Source of the DNA: Planobispora rosea
GTDB lineage: Bacteria > Actinomycetota > Actinomycetes > Streptosporangiales > Streptosporangiaceae
Assembly (NCBI RefSeq): GCF_014648175.1
Contig: NZ_BMQP01000008.1
Coordinates: forward strand, 124,001 to 188,000
Length of the DNA stretch: 64,000 nucleotides
Direction: 5' to 3'
Position numbers and translations under genes: made by a program
Shown: positions 14,855-23,814 of the stretch, piece by piece
Layout of the letters: every line of letters begins with the position of its first letter
Numbering within the stretch: the stretch's first letter is position 1
The notes under the pieces: generated by a model
Databases searched by the model: none
What the model was told of the DNA's origin: nothing
Seen by the model: the letters and a program-made list of their open reading frames with translations, nothing else

Positions 14855-15989
14855 ACTGCGCGGCCAGCAGCGTGCCCACTTCGCGTAGACCGTCGAGGTC
14901 GTGCACGTCCTCCGGCATGGCCGGGACGCGTGCCACCGGCACCGTGGGGTGCGCGGAGGTGAAGTGGTCCTGCTCGCGCTGTTCACGCGCGGCCAGCTGC
15001 ATCCGGTCGGCGTGCAGCCGCAGCACCGCCGAGGTCAGCTCGTGCTCGCCGCGTGACTCCAGGTCCTCGGCCGCCGCGGTGCTCCGGGCGGCCGACAACA
15101 CCGCCGCGGGCGAGCGGTGGACCCGGTTGATCACCACTCCGGCCAGCGGCATGCGCTCCTCGGCCAGCCGCTCCACGAAGTACGACGCCTCGCGCATCGC
15201 GTCCCGTTCGGGCGCGGCGACGACCAGGAACGCGGTTCCGGGGGCCTGCAGCAGCTTGTAGGTCTGCTCCGCCCGCGCCCGGAAGCCGCCGAAGACGGCG
15301 TCCAGGGCGGACACGAACATCTGCAGGTCCTTGAGGACCTGCGCGCCCAGCAGCTTGGTCAGGGCCCCGGCGACCAGTCCGAAACCCGCGTTGAGCAGCT
15401 TGAAGGCGCTGCGCCCGCCCGCCTTGGCCGGGGCGGTCAGCATCCGGATGAAACGGCCGTCCAGGAAGCGGCCGAGCCGTTCCGGAGCGTCCAGGAAGTC
15501 CAGCGCGGAGCGGGACGGCGGGGTGTCCACGATGATCAGATCCCACTCGCCCGACCGGCGGAGCTGGCCGAGCTTCTCCATCGCCATGTACTCCTGCGTG
15601 CCGGAGAAGCTGGACGACAGGGACTGGTAGAAGGGGTTCGTCAGGATCTGGCGGGCGCGCTCGGGATCGGCGTGGGCCTCGATGATCTCATCGAAGGTCC
15701 GCTTCATGTCGAGCATCATCGCGTACAGCTTGCCGTTGCCCTCGCCCCCGACGCCCGCGATGGGCCGGGGCGTGTTGTCGAGCTCCGACAGGCCCATGGA
15801 CTGGGCCAGCCGCCGCGCGGGGTCCACGGTCAGGACGACGGCGCAGCGCCCGCGTTCGGCGGCGCGCAGGCCCAGGGCGGCCGCGGTGGTGGTCTTGCCG
15901 ACACCGCCCGAGCCGCAGCAGACGATGATCCGGGTGCCCGGGTCGTCAATGATCGCGTCGAGGTCGAGAACCGGGACGTTCTTCACCAT
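14853..15989 (-). CDS. ArsA/Get3-like anion-transporting ATPase, second of pair (Rv3680-type)
   Basis: 378 residues. The P-loop is deviant: CCGSGGVGKTTTAAALG (about 25-41). Switch DPARRLAQS follows at about 55, and Walker B LIIVDTPPS at about 150. The ArsA-ATPase fold is complete to the C terminus. It has no metal-binding Cys pair of ArsA, so arsenite export is unlikely. In M. tuberculosis the equivalent pair Rv3679-Rv3680 has been linked to envelope stress and tolerance of toxic metabolites. It lies 91 bases downstream of its paralogue, and the two probably form a heteromeric complex. Confidence 0.88.
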   Translation of the reverse strand: MVKNVPVLDLDAIIDDPGTRIIVCCGSGGVGKTTTAAALGLRAAERGRCAVVLTVDPARRLAQSMGLSELDNTPRPIAGVGGEGNGKLYAMMLDMKRTFDEIIEAHADPERARQILTNPFYQSLSSSFSGTQEYMAMEKLGQLRRSGEWDLIIVDTPPSRSALDFLDAPERLGRFLDGRFIRMLTAPAKAGGRSAFKLLNAGFGLVAGALTKLLGAQVLKDLQMFVSALDAVFGGFRARAEQTYKLLQAPGTAFLVVAAPERDAMREASYFVERLAEERMPLAGVVINRVHRSPAAVLSAARSTAAAEDLESRGEHELTSAVLRLHADRMQLAAREQREQDHFTSAHPTVPVARVPAMPEDVHDLDGLREVGTLLAAQ

Positions 15990-16080
15990 GCTCCCTGAAT
16001 CTGCGGTTCGTGCGTCTGCGGTCCCCGAACCTGTGGTTGCTGCGTCTGCGGTTCCCGCGCCCGCACCCGGGCGGCCCCGC

Positions 16081-17097
16081 TCACGCCGCGCCCTGCCCGC
16101 GCATCAGCTCGGCCAGCTCATACAGCCCGGCCAGGTCGACCCCGTCCGGCAGCAGCGGCAGCTCGTAGCGGGGACGGCCGGCGGCGTCGAGCGACGTGCG
16201 CTCCTGCCGCTCCAACTCGGTACGGCGGGCGTGCTCGACGACCTCCTGGGCCAGCGCCTCGGCCACGGTGGCGGAGCCGCCCTCGGCCAGCCCGGCGGCC
16301 TTGAGTCCCAGCGCCAGTTCAGCCGGGTCGAACCGGCCCGCCGCGGCGGCGTCGAGGGCCGTCGCGGGCAGCAGCGAGCTCCTGACCATGTTGATGAAGA
16401 CGCCGCCCGCGGGCAGGCCGGCTCCGCGGAGTTCGGTGATCCCGTCGAGGGTCTCCTGGACGGGCATCTCCTCCAGGAGCGTGACGAAGTGCACCGCGGT
16501 CTCGGGAGAGGCGACGACCCCGCTGACCAGATCGGCGTGGTTCTTGATCGGTCCGACCCGGGCCAGCCCGGCCACCTCGTTGGTGACGTTGAGGAACCGT
16601 ACGACCCGGCCGGTCGGCGGCGCGTCCAGCACCACCGCGTCGTAGATCCGCCGGCCGTCCTTGCCCTTGCGGCGGACGGCCTCGGTCGTCTTGCCCGTGA
16701 CGAGGACGTCGCGGAACCCCGGGGCGATGGTGGTGGCGAAGTCGACGATGCCGAGCTTGCTCAGCGCGCGGCCGGCCCGGCGCATGCCGTAGAACATCTC
16801 CAGGTATTCGAGCATGGCCTCTTCGGGGTCGACGGCCAGCGCGTAGACGTCCCCGCCGCCGGGCGCGACGGCGATCTTCCGCTCCTCGTACGGCAGCGGC
16901 GGCAGATCGAAGACCTGGGCGATCCCCTGGCGCCCCTCGACCTCGACCAGCAGGACCTTGCGGCCTTCCGCGGCGAGGGCGAGGGCGAGTGCGGCGGCTA
17001 CCGTGGTCTTGCCGGTGCCACCCTTGCCGGTGACGACGTGAAGCCGTACACCATCCCAGTCGGTATCGCGCGAACTCACGTTTCGAAGGCTACCCAA
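16081..17097 (-). CDS. ArsA/Get3-like ATPase, first of pair (Rv3679-type)
   Basis: 338 residues. The P-loop HVVTGKGGTGKTTVAAALA is at about 19-37, switch LLVEVEGRQGIAQVF at about 49-63, and Walker B AVVLDAPPTGR at about 155-165. The C terminus lacks a membrane segment. The paralogue follows downstream on the same strand. This is an ATPase of the ArsA/Get3 group, cytosolic, thought to work as a hetero-oligomer with the next gene product. The substrate cannot be inferred. The start at 17097 fits the domain; no better upstream start is seen. Confidence 0.88.
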   Translation of the reverse strand: MGSLRNVSSRDTDWDGVRLHVVTGKGGTGKTTVAAALALALAAEGRKVLLVEVEGRQGIAQVFDLPPLPYEERKIAVAPGGGDVYALAVDPEEAMLEYLEMFYGMRRAGRALSKLGIVDFATTIAPGFRDVLVTGKTTEAVRRKGKDGRRIYDAVVLDAPPTGRVVRFLNVTNEVAGLARVGPIKNHADLVSGVVASPETAVHFVTLLEEMPVQETLDGITELRGAGLPAGGVFINMVRSSLLPATALDAAAAGRFDPAELALGLKAAGLAEGGSATVAEALAQEVVEHARRTELERQERTSLDAAGRPRYELPLLPDGVDLAGLYELAELMRGQGAA

Positions 17098-17224
17098 CGG
17101 GCAATCGGCGATTCGCGGTGGCCGTCGTTTGGGACGAGACTCACACTCCGCTCACACCCCCTCACACCTCCCGCCGGTGACGCCGCCACGGACCGGCCCG
17201 CGTCCGATCGCTACGCTGTCTCGC

Positions 17225-17380
17225 ATGACGAAATGGGAGTACTCGACGGTGCCGCTGCTGGTCCACGCGACCAAGCAGATTCTCGACAACTGGGGACAGG
17301 ACGGCTGGGAGCTCGTGCAGGTCGTGCCGGGGCCGAACCCCGAGCAGCTGGTCGCCTACCTGAAGCGCCCCAAGGAGTAG
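17225..17380 (+). CDS. DUF4177 small protein
   Basis: 51 residues: MTKWEYSTVPLLVHATKQILDNWGQDGWELVQVV and a tail. The WEY...ILDNWGxDGWELV pattern is that of short DUF4177 proteins. It starts at ATG 17225, five bases upstream of RidA and on the same strand. M. tuberculosis has the same tiny gene at this place (Rv3678A). The role is unknown; co-occurrence with RidA is conserved in actinomycetes as far as I recall. Confidence 0.85.
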   Translation: MTKWEYSTVPLLVHATKQILDNWGQDGWELVQVVPGPNPEQLVAYLKRPKE

Positions 17381-17385
17381 GCGAG

Positions 17386-17844
17386 GTGTCCCCCGAGGAG
17401 AAGCTGGCCGAGCTCGGCCTGGCGCTGCCGGAGGTCGTGACCCCGCTGGCGTCCTATGTCCCGGCCGTCCGCACGGGCGACTACGTCTACACCTCGGGTC
17501 AGATCCCGATGGTGGACGGCAAGCTGGTGGCGACCGGCAAGGTCGGCGCCGAGGTGAGCGCCGAGGAGGCCCGGGACCTCGCCAGGACGTGCGCGCTCAA
17601 CGCCCTCGCGGCGGTCGCGTCGGTGGCCGGCGGCCTGTCGAACGTGGTCAGGATCGTCAAGGTCGTCGGCTTCGTGGCCAGCACGCCCGACTTCACCGGG
17701 CATCCGCAGGTCGTCAACGGAGCGAGTGAGCTGCTCGGCGAGGTGTTCGGCGAGGCGGGCAGGCACGCCCGCAGCGCGGTGGGTGTCGCGGTGCTCCCGC
17801 TGGACGCGCCGGTCGAGGTCGAGCTGATCGCCGAGGTCCGCTGA
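17386..17844 (+). CDS. RidA/YjgF-family protein
   Basis: 152 residues from GTG 17386. It contains YVPAVRTGDYVYTSGQIPMVDGKLVATGKVG, the RidA signature SGQIP, and later GVAVLPLDAPVEVELIAEV. It lacks the canonical catalytic Arg at the usual place, as in several actinobacterial members. RidA proteins hydrolyse reactive enamine/imine intermediates from PLP enzymes. It follows the DUF4177 gene by 5 bases, so they are co-translated. Only a few bases separate it from a repeat-rich spacer. Confidence 0.88.
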   Translation: MSPEEKLAELGLALPEVVTPLASYVPAVRTGDYVYTSGQIPMVDGKLVATGKVGAEVSAEEARDLARTCALNALAAVASVAGGLSNVVRIVKVVGFVASTPDFTGHPQVVNGASELLGEVFGEAGRHARSAVGVAVLPLDAPVEVELIAEVR

Positions 17845-17910
17845 AATCCTGAGGTCCTGAAATCCTGAGGTCCGCCGGGGTCCCGTGGTCCGCCGGGGTC
17901 CCGAGGCCCG
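17842..17910. repeat. Two short tandem repeat pairs downstream of RidA
   Basis: A 16-base unit (TGAAATCCTGAGGTCC) occurs twice at 17842-17873, followed by an 18-base unit starting GCCGGGGTCCC twice. They fill the spacer between RidA and the Nudix gene. No function evident. Confidence 0.7.
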
Positions 17911-17995
17911 CGTGATTGTCCCGGGGGTGGGGTCTGCCACATGATGAACCCTGAAAACCGAGTGATGTTCGGATAGTCGGTGGAAAGGTTCGGAT

Positions 17996-18832
17996 ATGGG
18001 TGGTATCCCGCTCCCCGGAGAGCTCGGCCTGCGCGCCCGGGACATCCTGGCCGGCCGGGTGGAGCCCGTCCCGGCCCGGGACGCCGCGACGGTGGTCGTC
18101 CTGCGTGAGGGGAGCGGGGGAGTCGAGGTCTACCTGCTCCGGAGGAGGGCGAGCATGGCCTTCGCGGCGGGGGCCTACGTCTTCCCCGGCGGTTCGGTGG
18201 ACCCGCGCGACACCGACCACGCGGTCGCCTGGGCCGGTCCCGCACCCGCCGAGTGGGGCGAGGTCTTCGGCGCCGACGAGAAACTCGCGCGGGGTCTGGT
18301 CTGCGCGGCCGTACGGGAGACCTTCGAGGAGTCGGGGGTGCTGCTCGCCGGGCCGTCGCCCGATTCGGTCGTGGCCGACACCACCGGCGACGACTGGGAG
18401 GCCGACCGGCTCGCGCTGATCGACCGGAGCCTGTCCTTCGCCGACCTCCTCGGCAAGCGCGGCCTGGTCCTCCGTTCCGACCTGCTGCGCCCCTGGACGC
18501 ACTGGATCACTCCCGAGGTCGAGCACAAGCGGTTCGACACGCGGTTCTTCGTCGCGGCGCTCCCGCCCGGCCAGCGCACCCGCGACGTCGGCGGCGAGGC
18601 CGACGAGGTGGCCTGGGTACGGCCCGCCGACGCGGTCGCGCAGGCCGGGTCCGGGCGGATCTTCCTGATGCCGCCCACCCACCGGACCCTGACGGAGCTG
18701 TCCGCCTACGAGAAGGTGGACGACGTGCTCGGCGCCGAGAGGGAGATCGTCACCCACATGCCGAGGATCGCGGAGGTGGACGGCGTGATGCACATCGTCC
18801 TGGACGACGACTACAGGTTCGGCGCGGCATGA
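17996..18832 (+). CDS. Nudix hydrolase
   Basis: 278 residues. The Nudix box is expanded: FPGGSVDPRDT at about 63-73 opens it, and ARGLVCAAVRETFEESGVLLAG at about 98-119 supplies the R-E-x2-E-E-x-G helix. About 30 residues sit between the two halves, a form seen in actinobacterial and animal NUDT19-like proteins. It hydrolyses a nucleoside diphosphate linked to some group X, possibly CoA derivatives. It is co-directional with the MBL gene 26 bases downstream. The start has poor upstream signals; MGGIPLPGELG follows. Confidence 0.85.
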   Translation: MGGIPLPGELGLRARDILAGRVEPVPARDAATVVVLREGSGGVEVYLLRRRASMAFAAGAYVFPGGSVDPRDTDHAVAWAGPAPAEWGEVFGADEKLARGLVCAAVRETFEESGVLLAGPSPDSVVADTTGDDWEADRLALIDRSLSFADLLGKRGLVLRSDLLRPWTHWITPEVEHKRFDTRFFVAALPPGQRTRDVGGEADEVAWVRPADAVAQAGSGRIFLMPPTHRTLTELSAYEKVDDVLGAEREIVTHMPRIAEVDGVMHIVLDDDYRFGAA

Positions 18833-18858
18833 CCGGACCGGTGGGGTGAGGGGATCGT

Positions 18859-19650
18859 ATGAGTGGGCTCCGCATCCCGCTTGAGGGGCCGGACGGGGCG
18901 GGCACGGCGCACGCGCTCAACCTGCTGGCCCCGAACCCGTCCCCGATGACCCTGGACGGCACCAACACCTGGGTGATCGGCCGGGGCGAGGAGGCGCTGG
19001 TCGTCGATCCGGGGCCGGACGATCCCGGGCACCTCGCCCGGGTCGCGGAGCACCTGCGCGACCGCAGGGTCGTCACGATCCTGCTCACCCACGGACACCA
19101 CGACCACAGCGGCGGCGCGCGGACGTTCGCCGGGCTGGTCGGAGCCCCGGTGCGGGCGCTGGATCCCCGGCACCGGCTGGGCGGCGAGGGGCTGGGCGAC
19201 GGCGACGTGGTCGTCGCGGGCGATCTCGAACTCCACGTGGTGGGGACGCCCGGCCACTCGTTCGACTCGCTCTGCTTCTGGCTGCCCGAGGACCGCGCGA
19301 TGCTCACCGGGGACACCGTGCTCGGCCGGGGCACCACCGTCATCGCCCCGGACGGCGACCTGGCCGACTACCTGCGCTCCCTGGACCGGCTGCGGGCCGC
19401 GGCCGAGCGGGTGGGCGCCGAGGCCCTGCTGCCCGGTCACGGCCCGGTGCTGCCGGACCCGATCGGCGCGCTGGAGGGGTATCTCGCGCACCGCAGGCAG
19501 CGCCTGGACCAGATCCGCCGGGCGCGCGAGCGGGGCGCCGTCACGCCGCGGGAGATCGTCGAGATCGTCTACGCGGACGTGGACCGTTCGCTCTGGCCCG
19601 CGGCCGAGATGTCGGTCCGGGCCCAGCTGGACTATCTCGACGGGACGTGA
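18859..19650 (+). CDS. Metallo-beta-lactamase-fold hydrolase (LACTB2/Rv3677c-like)
   Basis: 263 residues. The metal-binding motif THGHHDHSGG (about 76-85) is followed by GTPGHSFDSLCFWL with the third His and TGDTVLGRGTTVI. HGPVLPDP then gives the last His, with a helical C-terminal winged tail. A zinc-dependent hydrolase, of the group that includes LACTB2-type nucleases and thioesterases. It lies next to crp on the opposite strand, convergent, as Rv3677c does to Rv3676. Confidence 0.88.
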   Translation: MSGLRIPLEGPDGAGTAHALNLLAPNPSPMTLDGTNTWVIGRGEEALVVDPGPDDPGHLARVAEHLRDRRVVTILLTHGHHDHSGGARTFAGLVGAPVRALDPRHRLGGEGLGDGDVVVAGDLELHVVGTPGHSFDSLCFWLPEDRAMLTGDTVLGRGTTVIAPDGDLADYLRSLDRLRAAAERVGAEALLPGHGPVLPDPIGALEGYLAHRRQRLDQIRRARERGAVTPREIVEIVYADVDRSLWPAAEMSVRAQLDYLDGT

Positions 19651-19670
19651 ACGGCCGCCTCCAGCGGGAG

Positions 19671-20351
19671 CTAGCGGGAGCGGTTGTGCAGGCGCTCCAT
19701 GTCCATGATGACCACGGCCTTGGCCTCGATGCGCAGCCAGCCGCGCTGGGCGAAGTCGGCCAGGGCCTTGTTCACCGTCTCGCGGGAGGCGCCGACCAGC
19801 TGGGCCAGCTCCTCCTGGGTGAGGTCGTGGTGGACGCGGACACCGTCGTCGATCTTCTGGCCGAAGCGGTCGGCCAGATCGAGCAGGGCCTTGGCGACCC
19901 GGCCCGGGACGTCGGTGAAGACCAGGTCGGCCAGGACGTCGTTGGTACGGCGCAGCCGCTGGGCCAGGGCGCGCAGCAGGTGCAGGGCGACCTCGGGGCG
20001 GCCGGTCAGCCAGGGGCGCAGGTCGTCGTGGCCGAGACCGGCCAGCTGGACCTCGGTCAGCGCGATGGCGGACGCCGTACGGGGACGGGGGTCGAACAGC
20101 GACAGCTCGCCGAACATCTCACCGGGTCCGAGCACGCTGAGCAGGTTCTCCCGCCCGTCGGGGGCGGTCCGGGAGAGTTTGATCTTGCCTTCGAGGACGA
20201 CGTAGAGCCGGTCGCCCGTCTCGTTCTCGCTGAAGAGGGTCTGCCCCTTCGACAGCCGGACCTCCGAGACGCTGGTGCGCAGGGCGGCGGCGCTCTCGCG
20301 GTCGAGCGCCGCGAAGAGAGGGGCCTTGCCCAGCACGTCTTCGGTGTTCAC
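19671..20351 (-). CDS. crp: Crp/Fnr-family transcriptional regulator
   Basis: 226 residues from GTG 20351 with GGAGG four bases away. The cyclic-nucleotide-binding domain covers residues 5-120 (LFSENETGDRLYVVLEGKIKL, then GEMFGELSLFDPRPRTASA, whose phosphate-binding cassette is the cAMP-contact loop). The Crp-type HTH covers about 150-222 (LTQEELAQLVGASRETVNKALADFAQRGWL). This is the actinomycete cAMP receptor protein, the orthologue by order of Rv3676. It is a global regulator of carbon use and development. Two 18-bp tandem repeats sit in its upstream region. Confidence 0.95.
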   Translation of the reverse strand: MNTEDVLGKAPLFAALDRESAAALRTSVSEVRLSKGQTLFSENETGDRLYVVLEGKIKLSRTAPDGRENLLSVLGPGEMFGELSLFDPRPRTASAIALTEVQLAGLGHDDLRPWLTGRPEVALHLLRALAQRLRRTNDVLADLVFTDVPGRVAKALLDLADRFGQKIDDGVRVHHDLTQEELAQLVGASRETVNKALADFAQRGWLRIEAKAVVIMDMERLHNRSR

Positions 20352-20362
20352 GGTGCCTCCTT

Positions 20363-20398
20363 GTTCACGGCTCACGCATCGTTCACGGCTCACGCATC
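20363..20398. repeat. 18-bp tandem repeat in the crp upstream region
   Basis: GTTCACGGCTCACGCATC occurs twice without a gap, starting 12 bases before the crp GTG on the minus strand. It could be a doubled operator or just replication slippage. It is not a palindromic Crp site. Confidence 0.6.
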
Positions 20399-20549
20399 GC
20401 CGGCCTGCTCGCTGCGCACGTGGCGCTTCACGGGAGCCGGATTTCCCCTCTCCGGCGTCCGCAACAGCCATTGTGACCCATCCCACCGGCAGGCATCGAA
20501 GTGGCCTGTGGGAGAGGCCGTCGCGGGGCGGGACGCATAGGCTGTCGGG

Positions 20550-21269
20550 ATGCCCCGTGAAGACAGCCCGGCGGGCGAGTCGAGGCTCGCGCTGGTCCGC
20601 CGTGCCCGGCGAATGGACCGGATCCTGGCGGAGACCTACCCAGACGCCCACTGCGAGCTGGACTTCCGTACCCCCCTCGAGTTGCTCGTCGCGACCATCT
20701 TGTCCGCGCAGTGCACCGACAAACGGGTCAACATGGCCACTCCCTCGCTTTTTGCGAAATACCAGACGGCAGAGGACTATGCCGGGGCGGACCGGGCCGA
20801 GCTCGAAGAGATCATCCGGTCCACGGGGTTCTTCCGGGCCAAGACCAACAGCATCATCGGCATGGCGCAGGCCCTGTGCGAGCGGTACGGCGGCGAGGTC
20901 CCCCGGAAACTGAAGGACCTCGTCACACTGCCCGGTGTGGGCCGCAAGACGGCGAACGTCGTCCTGGGCAACGCGTACGGCGTCCCCGGGATCACCGTGG
21001 ACACCCACTTCCAGCGGCTCGTCAACCGCTTCGGCTGGACTCACGAGACCGACCCGGTCAAGATCGAGCACATCGTCGCCGAGCTCATCCCGAGGCGTGA
21101 CTGGACGATGATGTCCCACCGCCTGATCTGGCACGGCCGCCGCATCTGCCACGCGCGCAGACCCGCGTGCGGCGCCTGCCCGCTGGCCGCACTCTGCCCG
21201 GCGTACGGCACCGGCCCCACGGCCGCCGCGGAGGCCGCGAAACTGGTGCGCCCCGGCCCGTTCTCGTAA
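20550..21269 (+). CDS. nth: Endonuclease III (DNA glycosylase/AP lyase)
   Basis: 239 residues. The helix-hairpin-helix plus catalytic loop reads [20 protein letters not shown] and [14 protein letters not shown], with the catalytic Lys in the hairpin and the Asp in VDTH. The C-terminal [4Fe-4S] ligands are C-x6-C-x2-C-x5-C ([17 protein letters not shown]). It repairs oxidised pyrimidines. It lies next to and divergent from crp, like Rv3674c near Rv3676. The start at 20550 gives a normal length. Confidence 0.95.
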   Translation: MPREDSPAGESRLALVRRARRMDRILAETYPDAHCELDFRTPLELLVATILSAQCTDKRVNMATPSLFAKYQTAEDYAGADRAELEEIIRSTGFFRAKTNSIIGMAQALCERYGGEVPRKLKDLVTLPGVGRKTANVVLGNAYGVPGITVDTHFQRLVNRFGWTHETDPVKIEHIVAELIPRRDWTMMSHRLIWHGRRICHARRPACGACPLAALCPAYGTGPTAAAEAAKLVRPGPFS

Positions 21270-21352
21270 CGGTCCCCGTACGGCGGAGGCTTCCGTCCCG
21301 CCCCGGGAAGCGTGGGTCGGGACGTCGCGTTGGAGAAGATCGGAGGTGGGCC

Positions 21353-21997
21353 GTGGAAGTGCCTGAATGGTTGGAGAGGCTGGCCGAGCGTGTCACGACG
21401 GCGCCGGTTCCCCCGGCGATGCGCCCGCCCCGGTCCGGCGGACGACCGGCCGCGGTGCTCCTGCTGTTCGGGGAGGGGCCGCTGGGCCCGGACGTGCTGC
21501 TGATCCAGCGCAGCTCCCGGGGGCGGCGGCACGCGGGACAGCCCGCCTTCCCCGGCGGAGGAGTCGATCCCGACGACGGCGGGCCGATCGCCGCCGCGCT
21601 GCGCGAGGCCGAGGAGGAGACGGGGCTCGACCCGGCGGGCGTCCACGTGGTCTGCACCATGCCCGAGCTGTACGTCAGCCGCAGCGACAACCGGGTGACC
21701 CCGGTCATCGGCTGGTGGCACACGCCCTCGGCGGTCCACGCGGCCTCGCCCGACGAGGTGGACTCGGTGGAGCGGGTCCCCATCGCCGAGCTGGTCGACC
21801 CGGCCAACCGGCTCCGGCTGCGCCTCCCGGGCGGCTACTCGGGACCGGCCTTCCGGGTGCGGGGCCTGCTGGTGTGGGGGTTCACCGCCGGAGTCCTCGA
21901 CGGGGTGCTCGCCGACGCGGGCTTCGAGCGCCCCTGGGACCGCTCACGGGTCGAGGACCTCCCGCCCGACGTCCTGAACCTCGCCGCCCGGGGTTAG
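21353..21997 (+). CDS. CoA pyrophosphatase-type Nudix hydrolase (NUDT7/CoAse-like)
   Basis: 214 residues from GTG 21353 (GGAGG 7 bases upstream). The Nudix box starts at FPGGGVDPDDGG and continues AAALREAEEETGLDPAG. The upstream LLIQRSSRGRRHAGQPAFPGGG carries the NUDT7-type UPF0035 signature (L-x3-R-x3-H-x2-Q). It cleaves CoA or its thioesters to 4'-phosphopantetheine and 3',5'-ADP. It follows nth, as Rv3672c does. Its last 54 bases overlap the convergent HEAT-repeat gene. Confidence 0.88.
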   Translation: MEVPEWLERLAERVTTAPVPPAMRPPRSGGRPAAVLLLFGEGPLGPDVLLIQRSSRGRRHAGQPAFPGGGVDPDDGGPIAAALREAEEETGLDPAGVHVVCTMPELYVSRSDNRVTPVIGWWHTPSAVHAASPDEVDSVERVPIAELVDPANRLRLRLPGGYSGPAFRVRGLLVWGFTAGVLDGVLADAGFERPWDRSRVEDLPPDVLNLAARG

Positions 21998-22534
21998 CCG
22001 GCCCGGCGCCGTCCTGCCCGCCGAGCCGGTCACCAGGGCCGTGCCCAGGCAGGCCCAGTCGGCCACGTCGTCGTCGGGGTCCCTGGTCAGGCGGCGCAAC
22101 GCGTCCATGCCGGCCGGGTCGGGCGGGTCGCCCACGATGTTGGGCAGCGCGTAGGCGGCGCCGTACCGGACGGCCGCGTCGGGATGCCCGGTCAGCGGGA
22201 CCACCGAGGGCAGCGCGCGCCGGTCGCGCAGGTGCCCGAAGGCGATCAGAACCGAGTAGAGCACCATCGGATCGTCCTCGGACGCGGCCAGGTAGCGCAG
22301 CACCGGCAGGCTCCGGTCGGTGAAACCGAGCCCGCCGAGGATGTCCACCCCGAGCATGCGCTCGGTGACCGTCCCGCCCCCGCACAGCCGCCGCGCCGCG
22401 GTGAAGGTCTCCAGGTCCCTCCGCTCGTGCAGGGCGGCGATCACCTGCCAGCGGATCGTGCCGTCGTAGTCCGGATCCCCCAGCGCCTCCTCGATCAGCG
22501 AGGCGACGGGCACCGGCCCCCCGGTCGTTGCCAT
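21944..22534 (-). CDS. HEAT-repeat/armadillo-like protein
   Basis: 196 residues from ATG 22534 (MATTGGPVPV). Two or three helical repeats are visible: IRWQVIAALHERRDLETF, RMLGVDILGGLGFTDRSLPVLRYL, DDPMVLYSVLIAFGHLRDRRALPSVVPL and DAAVRYGAAYALPNI. These are scaffold or adaptor folds with no catalytic site. It overlaps the end of the Nudix gene tail to tail (54 bases), an arrangement likely to matter for both mRNAs. It interrupts the order known from M. tuberculosis, where a thioredoxin-like gene sits. Confidence 0.8.
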   Translation of the reverse strand: MATTGGPVPVASLIEEALGDPDYDGTIRWQVIAALHERRDLETFTAARRLCGGGTVTERMLGVDILGGLGFTDRSLPVLRYLAASEDDPMVLYSVLIAFGHLRDRRALPSVVPLTGHPDAAVRYGAAYALPNIVGDPPDPAGMDALRRLTRDPDDDVADWACLGTALVTGSAGRTAPGRLTPGGEVQDVGREVLDP

Positions 22535-22607
22535 ACGGCCACGATAAACCGGGGGGAGCCCCGGGAACGGGTGCACGCGCGGCGCGGTGGGTGGATACCG
22601 TTAAGGG

Positions 22608-23801
22608 GTGAGCGGTGATCTCCTTGACCTGATCCTGATCGGCTTGATGATCGCTTTTGCGGTGTCGGGATACCGTCAGGGGTTCATCATCGGCGCGATG
22701 AGCTTCATCGGGTTCGTCGGCGGCGTGCTGCTGGGCGTCTTCATCGCGCCCCCGATCGCCGGCGCCGTGATCGACGGCGACACCGAGCGGGCGCTGCTCG
22801 CCATCGTGATCGTCTTCCTCACCGCCATCGTCGGGCAGTTCGCGTCCTCGACGATCGGCGCGGTGATCCGCAGCCACGTCACCTGGGAACCGGCGAAGGT
22901 CGTCGACGCGGTCGGCGGCACGTTCGCCAGCGCGCTGGCGGTGCTGATCGTCGCGTGGTTCATCGGCTCCCTGGTCGCCGTCTCCCCGTTCACGCTCATC
23001 AGCGAGCATGTCAACCGGTCGGTCCTGCTGGGCGCCGTCGACCAGGTGATCCCGCAGGCGGCCAGGGGCATCCAGCAGCCGTTCAAGCAGTTCATCGACA
23101 CCTCGGGCTTCCCCCAGGTGTTCGAGGGCATCGGGGGCGCCCACCTCGTCGACGTCCCGCCGCCCGACGAGAGTGTCGCCAAGGCCCCGCAGCTCAGGCG
23201 GGCCCGCCAGGGCATCGTCAAGGTCCAGGGCGTCGCGACCAGCTGCCGCCGGCACATCGAGGGCACCGGGTTCGTCTACGCCCAGAACAAGATCATGACC
23301 AACGCCCACGTGGTCGCCGGAGTCAACCAGGATCTCCAGGTCATCGACTACCGCAACAACGTCCGCCCGGCGAAGGTCGTGCTCTACAACCCCGACCGGG
23401 ACATCGCGATCCTGCACGTCCCCGGGCTGGACCTGCCGATCCTCCGGTTCGACGGCACCGCCGAGAAGGGCAACGACGCGGTCGTCGCGGGCTTCCCGCA
23501 CGGCGAGGGCTTCACCCTCAACGAGGCCCGCCTGCGGGTGCGGCAGCGGGCCAAGGGCCCCGACATCTACGAGAGCAAGACCGTCATCCGCGACATCTAC
23601 TCGATCCGGGGGCTGGTCCGTCAGGGCAACTCCGGCGGGCCGCTGCTCACCCCCGACGGCAGGGTCTACGGCGTCGTCTTCGCCGCCGCCCCCGACCAGC
23701 GGGAGACCGGCTACGTGCTCACCGCCGCCGAGGTCGCACCGGACGCCGAGGACGGCGCCCGGCTGACCAACCCGGTCGACACCCAGGAGTGCGACCACTG
23801 A
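22608..23801 (+). CDS. marP: Membrane-anchored serine protease MarP
   Basis: 397 residues. The CvpA-like N-terminal part holds four membrane segments (about 5-25, 30-50, 62-82, 105-125). The trypsin-fold protease is outside, with H234 in TNAHVVAG, D265 in NPDRDIAILH and S342 in RQGNSGGPLL. C213 and C395 match the disulfide of M. tuberculosis MarP (Rv3671c), a protease needed for acid resistance through cleavage of envelope hydrolases. It is in the same nth-Nudix-marP order as the mycobacterial locus. Confidence 0.93.
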   Translation: MSGDLLDLILIGLMIAFAVSGYRQGFIIGAMSFIGFVGGVLLGVFIAPPIAGAVIDGDTERALLAIVIVFLTAIVGQFASSTIGAVIRSHVTWEPAKVVDAVGGTFASALAVLIVAWFIGSLVAVSPFTLISEHVNRSVLLGAVDQVIPQAARGIQQPFKQFIDTSGFPQVFEGIGGAHLVDVPPPDESVAKAPQLRRARQGIVKVQGVATSCRRHIEGTGFVYAQNKIMTNAHVVAGVNQDLQVIDYRNNVRPAKVVLYNPDRDIAILHVPGLDLPILRFDGTAEKGNDAVVAGFPHGEGFTLNEARLRVRQRAKGPDIYESKTVIRDIYSIRGLVRQGNSGGPLLTPDGRVYGVVFAAAPDQRETGYVLTAAEVAPDAEDGARLTNPVDTQECDH

Positions 23802-23814
23802 CACCCGTTGGTCG

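Noticed and set aside
17842..17910. Possible CRISPR array
   Set aside because: Units are adjacent with no spacers; no cas genes nearby.
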